DNA of 64,000 nucleotides from Zhihengliuella sp. ISTPL4 (GCF_002848265.1 NZ_CP025422.1:2696727-2760726), one strand, 5' to 3'; counted from the stretch's first letter, positions 27,351-37,181 are shown. Numbers and translations are program-made. The notes: generated by a model from the sequence alone, not told the origin.

Positions 27351-27432
27351 CGCCGAGACCCCGGTTACACGCCGAAACCCCCTCCCCGCGATGTCGCGGG
27401 GAGGGGGTTTCGAGGAGAACCCGGGGTCTCGG
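27351..27432. repeat. composite palindrome, type B copy 2
   Basis: Inner stem 27373-27391 pairs perfectly (19 bp) with 27394-27412 around a TG loop; an outer stem CGAGACCCCGG ... CCGGGGTCTCG surrounds it. It shares the CGCCGAGACCCC unit with the copy at 26432. Position is between the hydrolase start and the catalase stop, both leftward genes, so it probably ends the catalase message. Confidence 0.7.
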
Positions 27433-27433
27433 G

Positions 27434-28903
27434 TCAGACGCGGTCGCGGAGAGCGGCGCCGAGCTCGGCGTCGACGTTCGTCCAATACTGGAAGAAGCGC
27501 TCGCGGATGGCGTCGACCGTGATCCCGCGGCCCTGACCGGTCAGCACCTCCAGGAATCGGGCGCGCTGCGGACCGTCGAAGACCTCGCGGTACAGCGTGC
27601 CGGCCTGGCCGAAGTCGTCGTCCTCGGCGTGCAGCGTCGCGGCGGAGCGCGTCAGCTCGCCGTCCGCGGCCCAGTTCACCTCGACGCCCTTCGCCGGGTC
27701 GGCCTCGGGGCCGCCGGCGGCGCCGAACGAGTTGGGCTGGTACGTGCGGTGCGCGGCGTCGTTGTACTGGTACCGCATCGAGCCCTCGTGCTGATAGTTC
27801 CGCACCTCAGCGGCGTGCGGCTGGTTCACCGGCAGCTGGTTGTAGTTCGCTCCGATGCGGTACCGCTGGGCATCCGCGTACGCGAAGACGCGTCCCATGA
27901 GCATCTTGTCGGGCGAGAGACCCGTGCCGGGCACCTGGTTGCTCGGGGCGAACCCGGCCTGCTCGATCTGTGCGAAGAAGTTCTCCGGATTGCGGTTCAG
28001 GGTCAGCGTGCCGACCTTGATGCGCGGGTAGTCCTTCTTCGAGATCGTCTTGGTGAGGTCGAAGGGGTTGAAGCGGTACTCACGGGCCTCTGCATACGGC
28101 ATGATCTGCACGTAGAGGTCCCACTTCGGGAAGTCGCCCTGCGCGATCGACTGGAAGAGGTCGCGACGGTAGTGATCCGCGTCGCTTCCGGCCAGCTGCT
28201 CGGCCTCCTCCGGGCTCATCGCCTCGACACCCTGGTGGGAGATGAAGTGGTACTTCACCCAGAACAGCTCGCCCTCGGCATTGACCCAGGAGTACGTGTG
28301 CGAGCCGTAGCCGTTCATGTGACGCCAGCTGCGGGGCAGGCCGCGCTCGCCCATGAGGTAGGTGACCTGGTGGGCGCTCTCCGGCGAGAGGGTCCAGAAG
28401 TCCCACTGCATGTCGGCGTCGCGCAGGCCGGAGTCACCGAGGCGCTTCTGCGAGTGGATGAAATCGGGGAACTTCATGGCGTCGCGGAGGAAGAACGTCG
28501 GGGTGTTGTTGCCGACGATATCGAGGTTGCCCTCGGTCGTGTAGAAGCGCAGCGAGAAGCCCCGCACATCGCGCCAGGTATCGGGGGAGCCCTGCTCGCC
28601 GGCGACGGACGAGAACCGCAGGAGCGTCTCCGAGGTGGCACCCGGCTGGAACACGGCCGCGCGGGTGTACTTCGAGACGTCCTCGGTGACGACGAACTCG
28701 CCGAACGCGCCGCCGCCCTTGGCGTGCGGGTTGCGCTCCGGCACACGCTCACGGTTGAAGGAGGCGAGCTTCTCGACCAGGTGGTGGTCGTGCAGCACCG
28801 TAGGGCCGTCGGGGCCCACGGTCAGGGAGTGCGTGTCGCTCGCGATCGGTGCCCCGGCCTGCGTGGTCGTGGCCGGACGGCCCGAGTCGGTGGGATTCGT
28901 CAT
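27434..28903 (-). CDS. monofunctional haem catalase
   Basis: 489 residues, a small-subunit clade catalase. Visible sites: distal His in [15 protein letters not shown], distal Asn region [15 protein letters not shown], and the proximal haem Tyr in [17 protein letters not shown]. It destroys hydrogen peroxide in the cytoplasm. The ATG at 28903 follows AAGGAG. It is 67 bases downstream of the Fur-family gene on the same strand and is almost certainly peroxide-induced through it. Confidence 0.96.
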   Translation of the reverse strand: MTNPTDSGRPATTTQAGAPIASDTHSLTVGPDGPTVLHDHHLVEKLASFNRERVPERNPHAKGGGAFGEFVVTEDVSKYTRAAVFQPGATSETLLRFSSVAGEQGSPDTWRDVRGFSLRFYTTEGNLDIVGNNTPTFFLRDAMKFPDFIHSQKRLGDSGLRDADMQWDFWTLSPESAHQVTYLMGERGLPRSWRHMNGYGSHTYSWVNAEGELFWVKYHFISHQGVEAMSPEEAEQLAGSDADHYRRDLFQSIAQGDFPKWDLYVQIMPYAEAREYRFNPFDLTKTISKKDYPRIKVGTLTLNRNPENFFAQIEQAGFAPSNQVPGTGLSPDKMLMGRVFAYADAQRYRIGANYNQLPVNQPHAAEVRNYQHEGSMRYQYNDAAHRTYQPNSFGAAGGPEADPAKGVEVNWAADGELTRSAATLHAEDDDFGQAGTLYREVFDGPQRARFLEVLTGQGRGITVDAIRERFFQYWTNVDAELGAALRDRV

Positions 28904-28970
28904 GTGTTTCTCCTTCTGCGCGCGGACATGCCGAGCGGCCCCTGGCTGAGGGCTTGGCCGGCGGATGTGC

Positions 28971-29390
28971 CTACGCGGCGTTCTGGCAGCTGGGGCAGAG
29001 GCCCCAGAAGGTGACTTCAGCTGTCTGCACGGTGAAGCCCCCCGTCGAGGACGGAGCGAGACACGGTGCCTCGCCGACAACGCAGTCCACGTCGCCGACC
29101 GCGCCGCAGGCGGTACAGACGATGTGGTGGTGGTTGTCGCCGATGCGCCGTTCGTACAGCGCCGCGGAGCCTGCCGGTTCGATCCGGCGGATGAGTCCCG
29201 CCGTCGTCAGGTCCGCGAGGATGTTGTGCACCGACTGGATCGACGTCGTCGGAAGCACGTCGGAGACGGCGCGGTAGACCCGCTCCGCATCCGTATGGGC
29301 CATGGAGCCGAGAGCCTCGAGAACGGCGACGCGGCCCGCGGTCGCACGCAGCCCGGCGTCGCGCAACGCCGAGTCGAGTTCCGTCTCCAT
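28971..29390 (-). CDS. Fur/PerR-type regulator (CatR-like)
   Basis: 139 residues. N-terminal winged helix with [16 protein letters not shown] and [18 protein letters not shown], the His-rich regulatory metal segment [13 protein letters not shown] and structural zinc pairs C-x2-C at 97-100 approximately and CPSC at the end. Fur-family genes directly in front of a catalase are typically peroxide-sensing repressors of both (CatR, FurA). A perfect dyad lies just upstream of this gene. Confidence 0.92.
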   Translation of the reverse strand: METELDSALRDAGLRATAGRVAVLEALGSMAHTDAERVYRAVSDVLPTTSIQSVHNILADLTTAGLIRRIEPAGSAALYERRIGDNHHHIVCTACGAVGDVDCVVGEAPCLAPSSTGGFTVQTAEVTFWGLCPSCQNAA

Positions 29391-29409
29391 GTCCTCGACT
29401 CTACACGTG

Positions 29410-29426
29410 TTTTGAGTTATTCAAAA
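29410..29426. promoter_or_regulatory. Fur/PerR-box dyad
   Basis: TTTTGA (29410-29415), spacer GTTAT, TCAAAA (29421-29426): an exact 6-5-6 inverted repeat in AT-rich sequence, 20 bases upstream of the Fur-family start. It fits an autoregulatory operator for the fur-catalase operon. Confidence 0.65.
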
Positions 29427-29454
29427 GAGGTGCGGGGTCGGGCGAGTCGAAATT

Positions 29455-30372
29455 TCAGACGAAGCGGACCGTCTGCTGGAGCCGGGTGCGGATGTCGAAC
29501 AGCTCGTTCCCGCCGATCGCTCGCGCTCCGGGGACGCCCTGCCGCAGCACCATCGCGAGCGCGCTGCGACGTACCACCACGACCGGGACACCGCGACTGC
29601 TGCCGAGCGGGGTGACCGCCTGGGCGAGGTCGTCGTCGGGGAGCACCACGATCGCACCGCCGAACTTCACCTTCGCGGCCTTCGCCACCACGCGCATCCG
29701 GGCGAGCGCGGCCGTGACCGGGGCCCGGGTGCCGAGGCTCGGGCCGGTGATCTCCCCGCGGCGGAAGCCCACGACCGCGCCGAAGTCCTCGGACATGACG
29801 CCGTAGAGGCCGGAAGGGCTGAGCACGACGTGGTCGAGCTTGTCCTCCGGGGTCTGCCCTGCGGCGACGTCGTGCCACACCGTGAAGCCCATGCCGAGGT
29901 CGGAGACCGTGCGGGCGGTGGCCTCCTCCGCCAGCGCATCGGCGAGCAGCCGCCGGAGTTCGCGCGGGGCCGCGCGGACCAGAGCTGGGGCGTACGGATC
30001 AGGGACATCGACCCCGTGACCCGCCCACTCGCGGATGAGGGAGAGGTAGCGCTCCCGGCGCCAACCGCCGGGGTGTCCGTAGGATCGGGCGCGCGGCCGG
30101 GTATCGGTGCGCACGGTCTGCGGGCGCCAGCCGCTCCACTCGCCGCCGTCGTCGGTGAGACCAGCGCGACGGTCGTAGGCGGCGCGGTCCTCCACAGTGC
30201 CGATGAGCTCCCAGGCGCGCTGGACCTGGATGAAGACCGCCGCATCGCCGCCGGTGTCCGGATGGGTCTGCCGGAGCCGCAGCCGGTACGCCCGGCGGAG
30301 CTCGGCGTCGTCGACGGCCGGATCCACGCCGAGGATCTCATACGGCGAGGCCGAGAGCGGACTGTCGAACAT
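29455..30372 (-). CDS. J-domain protein with unknown C-terminal domain
   Basis: 305 residues. Residues 8-70 are a J domain (SPYEILGVDPAVDDAELRRAYR; HPD motif in RQTHPDTGGDAAV), which stimulates the ATPase of DnaK-type chaperones. No Gly/Phe or zinc region follows; the remainder (about 115-305) has alternating strands (LDHVVLSPSGLYGVMSEDFGA and GGAIVVLPDDDLAQAV) resembling a nuclease-related (NERD-like) fold, but catalytic residues are not clear. Monocistronic; gene start at 30372. Confidence 0.8.
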   Translation of the reverse strand: MFDSPLSASPYEILGVDPAVDDAELRRAYRLRLRQTHPDTGGDAAVFIQVQRAWELIGTVEDRAAYDRRAGLTDDGGEWSGWRPQTVRTDTRPRARSYGHPGGWRRERYLSLIREWAGHGVDVPDPYAPALVRAAPRELRRLLADALAEEATARTVSDLGMGFTVWHDVAAGQTPEDKLDHVVLSPSGLYGVMSEDFGAVVGFRRGEITGPSLGTRAPVTAALARMRVVAKAAKVKFGGAIVVLPDDDLAQAVTPLGSSRGVPVVVVRRSALAMVLRQGVPGARAIGGNELFDIRTRLQQTVRFV

Positions 30373-30437
30373 CGCTCTCCTTCCGCGACCGCGGCGTCCA
30401 GGATATCCGTCGGACGGTGTGCAGCCGCCGGGAGGCC

Positions 30438-31091
30438 TCAGTCCGCCACGTCGACGATCCGCTCGGTCCCGGCCACGGGCGCGACCGCACCGCCGGACGC
30501 GGCGGCGAGGTCGGCGGTCAGACGCGGGAGCGCGGCGGCGGGCACCCACAGCTCCAGCTGCGCGGAGGCCCCGTACATCGGCGTGCCGAGCGTGGCCCCG
30601 TGCGACGCCGCCCAGTCGCGGAGCAGGTTGTCGTAGCGGCCGGCCTCGGCTTGCGGGACCTCGACGGTCGCCTGGGTGAGCGCCGCGCGACGGACGAGGA
30701 CGGCCCGGTCGAGCGTCTCGGACACCGCGGTGGAGTAGGCGCGGATGAGTCCGCCCGCCCCGAGCTTCACCCCGCCGAAGTAGCGGGTGACCACCGCGAC
30801 GACGTCCGTGAGGCCGCGGCGCCGGAGGACCTCGAGCATCGGGACACCGGCCGTGCCGGAGGGCTCGCCGTCGTCCGAGGACCGCGCCTGATCCCCGTGC
30901 AGACCGGTCACCATCGCGGTGCAGTTGTGGTTCGCGTCCCAGGCGCGCTTCCGGATCGTCGCGATGACGGCCTCGGCTTCGGCTACGGAAGACACCGGTG
31001 CGACGTGCGTGAGGAAGCGCGACTTCCGGATGACGAGCTCGTGGTCGACAGCCGCCGCGATCGTCGCCGGGAACGCGTGCGGTGTCGACAT
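30438..31091 (-). CDS. YigZ/IMPACT family protein
   Basis: 217 residues. The UPF0029 N-terminal domain carries IRKSRFLTHVAPV, AWDANHNCTAMV, DDGEPSGTAGVPMLEVL and VVTRYFGGVKLGAGGL, all diagnostic for the YigZ/IMPACT family, with the smaller DUF1949 domain behind. In eukaryotes relatives bind GCN1; the bacterial role is not settled. Divergent from the NarL-type kinase gene by about 75 bases. Confidence 0.93.
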   Translation of the reverse strand: MSTPHAFPATIAAAVDHELVIRKSRFLTHVAPVSSVAEAEAVIATIRKRAWDANHNCTAMVTGLHGDQARSSDDGEPSGTAGVPMLEVLRRRGLTDVVAVVTRYFGGVKLGAGGLIRAYSTAVSETLDRAVLVRRAALTQATVEVPQAEAGRYDNLLRDWAASHGATLGTPMYGASAQLELWVPAAALPRLTADLAAASGGAVAPVAGTERIVDVAD

Positions 31092-31166
31092 CGGCCCCAG
31101 AATACTTCGAACCGGGTCGACCGAACGATGGAGGCGCACACCGGCCCGGCGGACGAGAATGTCAGC

Positions 31167-32411
31167 ATGCCGACCGGAGACACCGCCGAGCGCGACCACC
31201 CGGGAGGGCGGGCGGGAGCACGCACGCGCTCCTGGGGACGCCTGGTCACGTCCCTCCGGATCGGTCAGGCCCTCATCACGGTCGTGCTCACCGTCGTCGG
31301 CGTCGTCCGCTCACTCGCCGACGGGGTCCCGGTGCCGTGGCTGCTCGCGACCGCCCTCGCCTTCCTCGGCTGGTACGGCGGCGGGCTCCTGCTCTCCTCC
31401 CGCACGGACGACCGGGCGCTCGCCACCGGCTGGCTGCTGGGGCTCACGGCCATCTGGCTGGGGGCGGTGGCGCTGTCGCCGGAGTTCGTCTGGCTCGCGT
31501 TCTCGCTGTGGCTGCTCGCCGGCTTCCTGCTGCGACTGCGGTGGGCCGTTCCGCTGAGCGTCCTCATCCTCGCCGTCGTGATCGTCGCGCCGCTGCTGCA
31601 CACCGGGACGACCACCTACGCGAACGTCATCGGACCGCTCGTGGGCGGGATCTTCGCCCTCGGGATCTCCCGCGGCTACCTGGAACTGGTCCGCGACGGG
31701 CGCGAGCGGCGGCGGCTCATCGCCTCCCTCGTCGCGACGCAGCAGGAGATGGCGGCCCTCCAGGACGAGCTCGCACGGACCCAGCGGGAGTCCGGCGCCG
31801 CCGCCGAGCGCACCAGGGTGTCGCGCGACATCCACGACACGGTCGCCCAGAGCCTGTCGTCCATCGTCCTGCTGGCGCGGTCGGCCGCCGAGCACGAGGA
31901 CGGCCGGGATCGGGCGCTCGGGCAGATCGGGGCGCTCGCCGCGGAAGGGCTCGCCGACGCCCGACGCATCGTCGACGACCTCATGCCCGCCGAGCTGGAC
32001 GGTTCCGCGTTGAGCGACGCCCTCGCCCGGATGCTCGAGCGCCTGACCGCCGAGACCGGGATCGCGGGCACCCTCCACGCCGACGAGGATCTGCCCGCAC
32101 TCGGCCTCGACGCGGAGGTCGCCCTGCTGCGGACAGTGCAGTCCGCGCTCGCCAACGTGCGCAGCCATGCCGGCGCCACTCGTGTCGTGGTGACGCTCGC
32201 GGACGCCGGCGACACGGTGCGGCTGGACGTGGTCGACGACGGTCGCGGCTTCGATCCGTCGCGGCTGGAGTCGGCGGGGCCCGGCGGCGGCTACGGCCTG
32301 CGGGCGATGCGCGCCCGACTGCGTGAGCTCGGTGGCGGTCTCGACGTGGAGAGTGCGCCCGGAGACGGAACCGCGCTGTCCGCCCACCTGCCCCTCGGAG
32401 GCCGGCCGTGA
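31167..32411 (+). CDS. NarL-class sensor histidine kinase
   Basis: 414 residues from the ATG at 31167 (GGACGAG upstream); an ATG at 31128 would add 13 residues. Five or six membrane helices (about 20-155) form the input region, then a coiled segment with TQQEMAALQDELARTQRE, the HisKA_3 box RVSRDIHDTVAQSLSS with His223, and a HATPase domain (ALANVRSHAGATR, DDGRGFDPS, GGGYGLRAM). It phosphorylates the LuxR-type regulator encoded next, with which it overlaps by GTGA. Confidence 0.92.
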   Translation: MPTGDTAERDHPGGRAGARTRSWGRLVTSLRIGQALITVVLTVVGVVRSLADGVPVPWLLATALAFLGWYGGGLLLSSRTDDRALATGWLLGLTAIWLGAVALSPEFVWLAFSLWLLAGFLLRLRWAVPLSVLILAVVIVAPLLHTGTTTYANVIGPLVGGIFALGISRGYLELVRDGRERRRLIASLVATQQEMAALQDELARTQRESGAAAERTRVSRDIHDTVAQSLSSIVLLARSAAEHEDGRDRALGQIGALAAEGLADARRIVDDLMPAELDGSALSDALARMLERLTAETGIAGTLHADEDLPALGLDAEVALLRTVQSALANVRSHAGATRVVVTLADAGDTVRLDVVDDGRGFDPSRLESAGPGGGYGLRAMRARLRELGGGLDVESAPGDGTALSAHLPLGGRP

Positions 32412-33031
32412 CCCCCGTGCGGATCCTGCTCGTCGACGACCACCCCATCGTGCGCGCCGGCGTGCGCTCGCTGTTCGACCGCCGCGACGACGCCGAGGTC
32501 GTGGGCGAGGCCGCGTCGGGGGAGGAGGCGGTCGTCCTCGCCCGGCACCTGCGTCCCGACGTCGTCCTCTGCGATCTGCGGCTGGGGGCCGGCATGGACG
32601 GCGTGCAGACGACGGCGGCGCTCCGCGCGCTCGACCCGGCTCCGGCGGTGCTCATCCTCACGACGTTCGACCGCGACGCCCAGATCCTCGGCGCGATCGA
32701 GGCGGGGGCGGCGGGGTATCTGCTCAAGGACATCGATCCGGAGGACATCGTCCGGGCCGTGCGACAGGCCGCGTCGGGCGGACAGGCGCTGACCCCGGAG
32801 CTCACGGCGCGCGTCGGTCGCGCCCTCCGCGCCCCGCGGGTGCAGCTCACGGGGCGCGAGCTCGACGTGCTCCGGCTGCTCGACACCGGAGCCTCGAATC
32901 GGGAGATCGCGAAGGCGCTGTTCGTCACCGAGGCGACGGTGAAAACCCACCTCGTGCACGTCTTCGAGAAGCTCGGGGCCGACAGCCGCGCGAAGGCGGT
33001 CGCGATCGCCAGGGAGTCCGGTCTGCTCTGA
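32408..33031 (+). CDS. NarL/LuxR-type response regulator
   Basis: 207 residues, GTG start overlapping the kinase stop. Receiver domain: ILLVDDHPIVRAG, phospho-acceptor Asp in VVLCDLRLG, and KDIDPEDIV. The C-terminal LuxR helix-turn-helix (about 142-200) reads LTGRELDVLRLLDTGASNREIAKALFVTEATVKTHL (parts). It most likely controls the downstream DUF2871 gene or transport genes; no binding site could be identified. Confidence 0.94.
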   Translation: MTPVRILLVDDHPIVRAGVRSLFDRRDDAEVVGEAASGEEAVVLARHLRPDVVLCDLRLGAGMDGVQTTAALRALDPAPAVLILTTFDRDAQILGAIEAGAAGYLLKDIDPEDIVRAVRQAASGGQALTPELTARVGRALRAPRVQLTGRELDVLRLLDTGASNREIAKALFVTEATVKTHLVHVFEKLGADSRAKAVAIARESGLL

Positions 33032-33109
33032 CGCCCGCGGTCTCAACCGTTCGATGGATCCGCGGCGACGGCTCCCCGGCGAGGCTGGAGGCAGACAGAA
33101 AGGACTCCC

Positions 33110-33562
33110 ATGCGCAGGCTCTTCACCGCCGCGTTCGCCTCCATGCTGGTGGGCGTCGCCTCCGGACTCTTCTACCGCGAGTTCACCAAGATCAACGGCT
33201 TCCCGGAGGGGGCGCCGACGCAGCTCGGACTCGTGCACACGCATCTGCTCGTGCTGGGCTTCGTCGTCTTCCTCGTGGTGATGCTCCTGGAGAAGGCGTT
33301 CGCGCTCTCCGAGAGCCGGCTGTTCGGCTGGTTCTTCTGGACCTACACCGCCGGGCTCGTGCTGACCTCGGCGATGCTCGTCTGGCACGGCTGCCTCACG
33401 GTGCTCGGCCAGGAGTCGACGAAGATGATCGCCGGCATCGCGGGCGTGGGGCACATGCTGCTCGCCGCCGGCATGGTGCTGCTGTTCCTCGCGCTCCGTC
33501 CCCGCGTCTTCGCCTCGAAGGTCACGGCCACACAGCCCACGACCCTCGAGTCGGTGGCCTGA
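33110..33562 (+). CDS. DUF2871 membrane protein
   Basis: 150 residues, four membrane helices. Family features: SGLFYREFTKINGFPEG, LGLVHTHLLVLGFVVFLVVMLLEKAFALS (partial) and LFGWFFWTYTAGLVLTSAM. Conserved His in VHTH and HG. Function unknown. AAAGGAC precedes the ATG. It follows a two-component system by 78 bases and may be its target. Converges on the amino-acid permease with a 4-base gap. Confidence 0.88.
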   Translation: MRRLFTAAFASMLVGVASGLFYREFTKINGFPEGAPTQLGLVHTHLLVLGFVVFLVVMLLEKAFALSESRLFGWFFWTYTAGLVLTSAMLVWHGCLTVLGQESTKMIAGIAGVGHMLLAAGMVLLFLALRPRVFASKVTATQPTTLESVA

Positions 33563-33566
33563 CGCC

Positions 33567-35003
33567 TCAGTCGGCCGGGATCGTGTCGTCGCGCAGGTAC
33601 GCGATGTGCGCGGCGTGGCGCTCCAGGTGGTGCGGCGACTTCCGCACGAACAGCCAGGCGACGATGAGGATCGCGAACCAGATCGGGGTCACGAGCAGCG
33701 CGATCAGGGTGTCCGGCTGGGTGGTCAGCGCCCAGAGGATGAACAGGAAGAACGCGAGCACGACGAACACCATGAACACGCCGCCCGGCATCTTGAACGC
33801 CGAGGTCGCCGCCTTCTCCGGGCGCCGGCGCCGGTACACGAGGTAGCTGCAGAGGAAGATCGTCCACACGAACATGAAGCACACCGCCGACACGGTGGTG
33901 ACCATCTCGAACGCCGTGCCGATGTCCTTGCCCGCGTACAGCAGCACGACGCCCGACAGCAGCAGGATGCAGGACAGGAACAGGGCGTTCTGCGGCACGC
34001 GGCGCTTCGAGAGCCGGCCGAAGAGCTTCGGGGCGTCGCCGTCCTGCGCCAGTCCGAAGACCATGCGCGACGTGGAGTAGATGCCGGAGTTCGCGCTGGA
34101 CATCGCGGAGGTCAGCACCACGAGGTTGACGACGGTGGCGGCGATGCCGAGCCCGGCGAGGGCGAACATCGCGATGAAGGGGCTCTCGCCGGCGACGTAC
34201 TCGGTCCACGGGGTGACGGACATGAGGATGATGAGCGCGCCCACGTAGAACAGCAGGACGCGGATCGGGATGGCGTTGATGGCCTTCGGGAGGTTGCGCT
34301 TCGGGTCCTTCGTCTCCGCCGCGGCGGTGCCGACGAGCTCGATGCCGACGAACGCGAACACCGCGATCTGGAAGCCGGCGACGAATCCGAGGAAGCCGTG
34401 CGGGAACATGCCGCCGTGCTCCCAGAGGTTCGCGAAGCTCGCGGTGCCGGCGTCGTGCGAGAAGCCGGTGAGGATCATCACCAGGCCGGTCACGATGAGC
34501 GCGACGATCGCCACGATCTTGATGAGCGCGAACCAGAACTCCATCTCGCCGAAGGCGGCGACGGTCGGCAGGTTGAGACCGGGGATCCACAGCGGGATGC
34601 CGGGGATGAGCGCGTCGGTGTATCCGGCGATCGCGATCACGTCGGCCACGCCCGTGACCACCCAGCAGAACCAGTACGTCCAGCCGGTGAAGAAGCCCGC
34701 CCACGGGCCGAGCAGGTCGCTCGCGAAGTCGCTGAACGACTTGTACTTGAGGTTCGACAGCAGCAGCTCGCCCATCGCCCGCATGACGAAGAAGAGCATG
34801 AACCCGATGATCATGTAGACGAAGATCACGGAGGGGCCGGCGACCGAGATCGTCTTGCCGCTGCCCATGAACAGGCCCGTGCCGATCGCTCCGCCGATCG
34901 CGAGCAGCTGGATGTGCCGGTTGCTGAGCGCGCGCCGCAGGTGCTCCTCGCCTCCGGCTCCGGTCTGCCCCTGGCGGATGGCCCCCGTGTCTTGCTTCGT
35001 CAC
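33567..35003 (-). CDS. amino-acid permease (CycA/AAP family, APC superfamily)
   Basis: 478 residues with 12 membrane helices. The start region LRRALSNRHIQLLAIGGAIGTGLFMGSGKTI, then SVIFVYMIIGFMLFFVMRAMGEL and the later FVGIELVGTAAAETKDPKRNLPKAINAIP are hallmark segments of the amino-acid transporter family that imports D-Ser/D-Ala/Gly, Phe or similar by proton symport. GTG start with GGAGGAG upstream. The specific amino acid cannot be told. Confidence 0.92.
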   Translation of the reverse strand: MTKQDTGAIRQGQTGAGGEEHLRRALSNRHIQLLAIGGAIGTGLFMGSGKTISVAGPSVIFVYMIIGFMLFFVMRAMGELLLSNLKYKSFSDFASDLLGPWAGFFTGWTYWFCWVVTGVADVIAIAGYTDALIPGIPLWIPGLNLPTVAAFGEMEFWFALIKIVAIVALIVTGLVMILTGFSHDAGTASFANLWEHGGMFPHGFLGFVAGFQIAVFAFVGIELVGTAAAETKDPKRNLPKAINAIPIRVLLFYVGALIILMSVTPWTEYVAGESPFIAMFALAGLGIAATVVNLVVLTSAMSSANSGIYSTSRMVFGLAQDGDAPKLFGRLSKRRVPQNALFLSCILLLSGVVLLYAGKDIGTAFEMVTTVSAVCFMFVWTIFLCSYLVYRRRRPEKAATSAFKMPGGVFMVFVVLAFFLFILWALTTQPDTLIALLVTPIWFAILIVAWLFVRKSPHHLERHAAHIAYLRDDTIPAD

Positions 35004-35059
35004 GCTCTTCTCCTCCGGTCGTCGTCGACTGATGCAGAGTAACCATCGGGGTGTGTCAG

Positions 35060-35093
35060 GCCGAAATCGACGGACGCGGACCGGCATTTCGGC
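35060..35093. promoter_or_regulatory. inverted repeat between divergent transporter genes
   Basis: GCCGAAAT (35060-35067) and ATTTCGGC (35086-35093) pair exactly over an 18-base spacer in the 177-base gap between the amino-acid permease and the MATE gene. The gap also has ATTCGATAAACT near 35127, a possible -10 for the MATE gene. The binding protein is unknown. Confidence 0.35.
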
Positions 35094-35180
35094 TCGCACG
35101 TGTTCCCTTCGTCCGAAACGATTCGATAAACTGGGCGCACCCCCGATCCATCCCCTCTCTCCCTGCGAGCCCCTTCCTTC

Positions 35181-36653
35181 ATGGCCACCACCCTCACCAC
35201 GGGCCGTCCGTGGCGCGTCATCCTCGCCTTCTCGATCCCGCTTCTGCTCGGCAACGTCGTTCAGCAGCTCTACCAGTTCGCCGACGCGATCGTCGTCGGA
35301 CGCCACCTCGGCGTCCAGTCGCTCGCTGCCGTCGGCGCGACGGGAAGCCTGCTCTTCCTCCTCCTCGGCTTCGCCTGGGGTCTGACGAGCGGCTTCGCGA
35401 TCCCCATCGCCCAGGCCTTCGGCGCGCGCGACGACGCGGCCGTGCGCCGCTCGGTCGCGACGGGTGTGCTCCTCAGCGGCATCACGAGCGTGGTCCTGAC
35501 CGTGGTCGCTCCCCTCATCGCCGGGCCGATCCTGACGCTGCTGCAGACGCCGCCCGAGCTCATGGCCGAGGCGACGGTGTTCACGCAGATCAGCTTCCTC
35601 GGCGCGGGCGCGACGATGTTCTTCAACTACCTCTCCGCCATCATCCGCGCCATCGGTGACTCGAAGACCCCGCTGGTGTTCCTCACGGTCTCCTGCGCGC
35701 TCAACGTCGGCCTCGTCGTGCTCATGGTCGGTCCGCTGGAGTGGGGCGTCGCGGGCGCCGCGCTCGCCACCGTCGTCGCGCAGGCCGTCTCGGTGATCCT
35801 GTGCCTGGAGTTCGTGCGGCGGCGGCTGCCCATGCTGCACCTGCGCCGTTCGGATTGGCGCATCTCCCGCACCGACATCGCCGATCACCTGCGCCTCGGC
35901 CTCCCCATGGGCTTCCAAGCCTCGATCATCGCGATCGGGACCCTCACGGTGCAGGTCGCCCTCAACACGCTCGGCGCCGACGCCGTCGCCGCGTACACGA
36001 CGGCGTCGCGGGTCGACAGCCTGGCGGTCGCCCTGCTCTCCTCGCTCGGGCTCGCGGTGTCGATGTACGCGGCCCAGAACCACGGCGGCCGCCGTCCCGA
36101 CCGCATCCGGCGGGGCGTGGTCGAGGCCACCTGGATGGCGGTCGCGGCGGCGATCGTCCTCGGCGGGCTGCTCATCGCGTTCGGCGCGCCGATGGTCCGG
36201 CTGTTCGTCGGCGACGGCTCGGACGACGTCGTCGCCATGGCGCACCGCATGCTCATCATCAACGGCTGCGGCTACTGGGCGCTCGGCATGCTCTTCGTGC
36301 TCCGCGGCGCGCTGCAGGGACTCGGCCACACGCTCGTGCCGACCGTGACCGGTGTGATCGAGCTCGTGATGCGCGTCGTCGCTGCGGTCGTCCTCGGGGC
36401 GATGATCGGTTTCGACGGGGTGGCCCTCAGCAACCCGCTCGCCTGGGTGGGGGCGATCGTGCTCCTCGTGCCGGCCTATGTCAAAGCGCACCGCGCGCTC
36501 GCGACGCAGCCGGTGGCCCCAGCCGAGGCCACCGAGACCTCCGCCATCGCGATCGTCGGTCCCACCGACGGCTCGATGGTCGTCGATGCGGTCGTCACGC
36601 GTCCGGTCCGCGTCGTGCGCCCCCGCCGACTGCGATGGCCGGTCCGGCGCTGA
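35181..36653 (+). CDS. MATE-family exporter
   Basis: 490 residues, 12 membrane helices in two halves (RVILAFSIPLLLGNVVQQLYQFADAIVVGRHLG in part; second half LRLGLPMGFQASIIAIGTLTVQ). Typical of the DinF/NorM-like MATE branch that exports drugs by Na+ or H+ antiport. A hydrophilic C-terminal tail of about 60 residues ending in Arg-rich sequence is longer than usual. No local regulator apart from the inverted repeat upstream. Confidence 0.93.
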   Translation: MATTLTTGRPWRVILAFSIPLLLGNVVQQLYQFADAIVVGRHLGVQSLAAVGATGSLLFLLLGFAWGLTSGFAIPIAQAFGARDDAAVRRSVATGVLLSGITSVVLTVVAPLIAGPILTLLQTPPELMAEATVFTQISFLGAGATMFFNYLSAIIRAIGDSKTPLVFLTVSCALNVGLVVLMVGPLEWGVAGAALATVVAQAVSVILCLEFVRRRLPMLHLRRSDWRISRTDIADHLRLGLPMGFQASIIAIGTLTVQVALNTLGADAVAAYTTASRVDSLAVALLSSLGLAVSMYAAQNHGGRRPDRIRRGVVEATWMAVAAAIVLGGLLIAFGAPMVRLFVGDGSDDVVAMAHRMLIINGCGYWALGMLFVLRGALQGLGHTLVPTVTGVIELVMRVVAAVVLGAMIGFDGVALSNPLAWVGAIVLLVPAYVKAHRALATQPVAPAEATETSAIAIVGPTDGSMVVDAVVTRPVRVVRPRRLRWPVRR

Positions 36654-36767
36654 TCCGCGGATATCCACCGGAAGGATGACCCGGATCGGACTTGAGACGG
36701 ATGGGCTTCCGGAGAGACACTTCTAGTGTCGAAGGTGCGGAGGGGTTCCGCCGGACGGGGGGTCGTC

Positions 36768-37178
36768 ATGACGACATTGGGAGTGGCCAGAGACCTGGCC
36801 GCCATTCTGGTACCGATCGGATACGTGGGTGCGGCGCTCGCCGCGATCTGCGCGATCGTGGCCGCGATCGCGATCATCCGCGGAGCCGGGGGGCTCGCGG
36901 GCGGCGCGGTCGGACTGTGGATCGTATGCGCGCTGATGAGCTTCACCGCGAGCTTCGCGAATCAGTGGCTTCCGCTGATCGCGGCGGGCGCGTCGCTCGT
37001 GGGCATGCTCGTGATCGGCGGGATCGTGCGCGCGATGCTCACGGCCGGCGGGTTCGAGTCGCGACGCCGGGCCGCGCGCGTGAAGCCGGCGAAGCCGGCG
37101 CCGGCGACCACGACGACGGCCACGCTCAAGACCGGCTCGACCGCGACGCCCACGGCGCCCGTCGCCGTCGTCTCCTAG
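36768..37178 (+). CDS. small membrane protein of unknown function
   Basis: 136 residues from the ATG at 36768, which has a GGGGGG run six bases upstream; a GTG at 36726 would add 14 residues. Three or four hydrophobic segments (residues 10-100, e.g. VPIGYVGAALAAICAIVAAIAII and GLWIVCALMSFTASF) are followed by a basic Ala/Thr/Pro-rich tail. No family recognised. It converges on the acyl-CoA ligase with a 3-base gap. Confidence 0.7.
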   Translation: MTTLGVARDLAAILVPIGYVGAALAAICAIVAAIAIIRGAGGLAGGAVGLWIVCALMSFTASFANQWLPLIAAGASLVGMLVIGGIVRAMLTAGGFESRRRAARVKPAKPAPATTTTATLKTGSTATPTAPVAVVS

Positions 37179-37181
37179 CGC

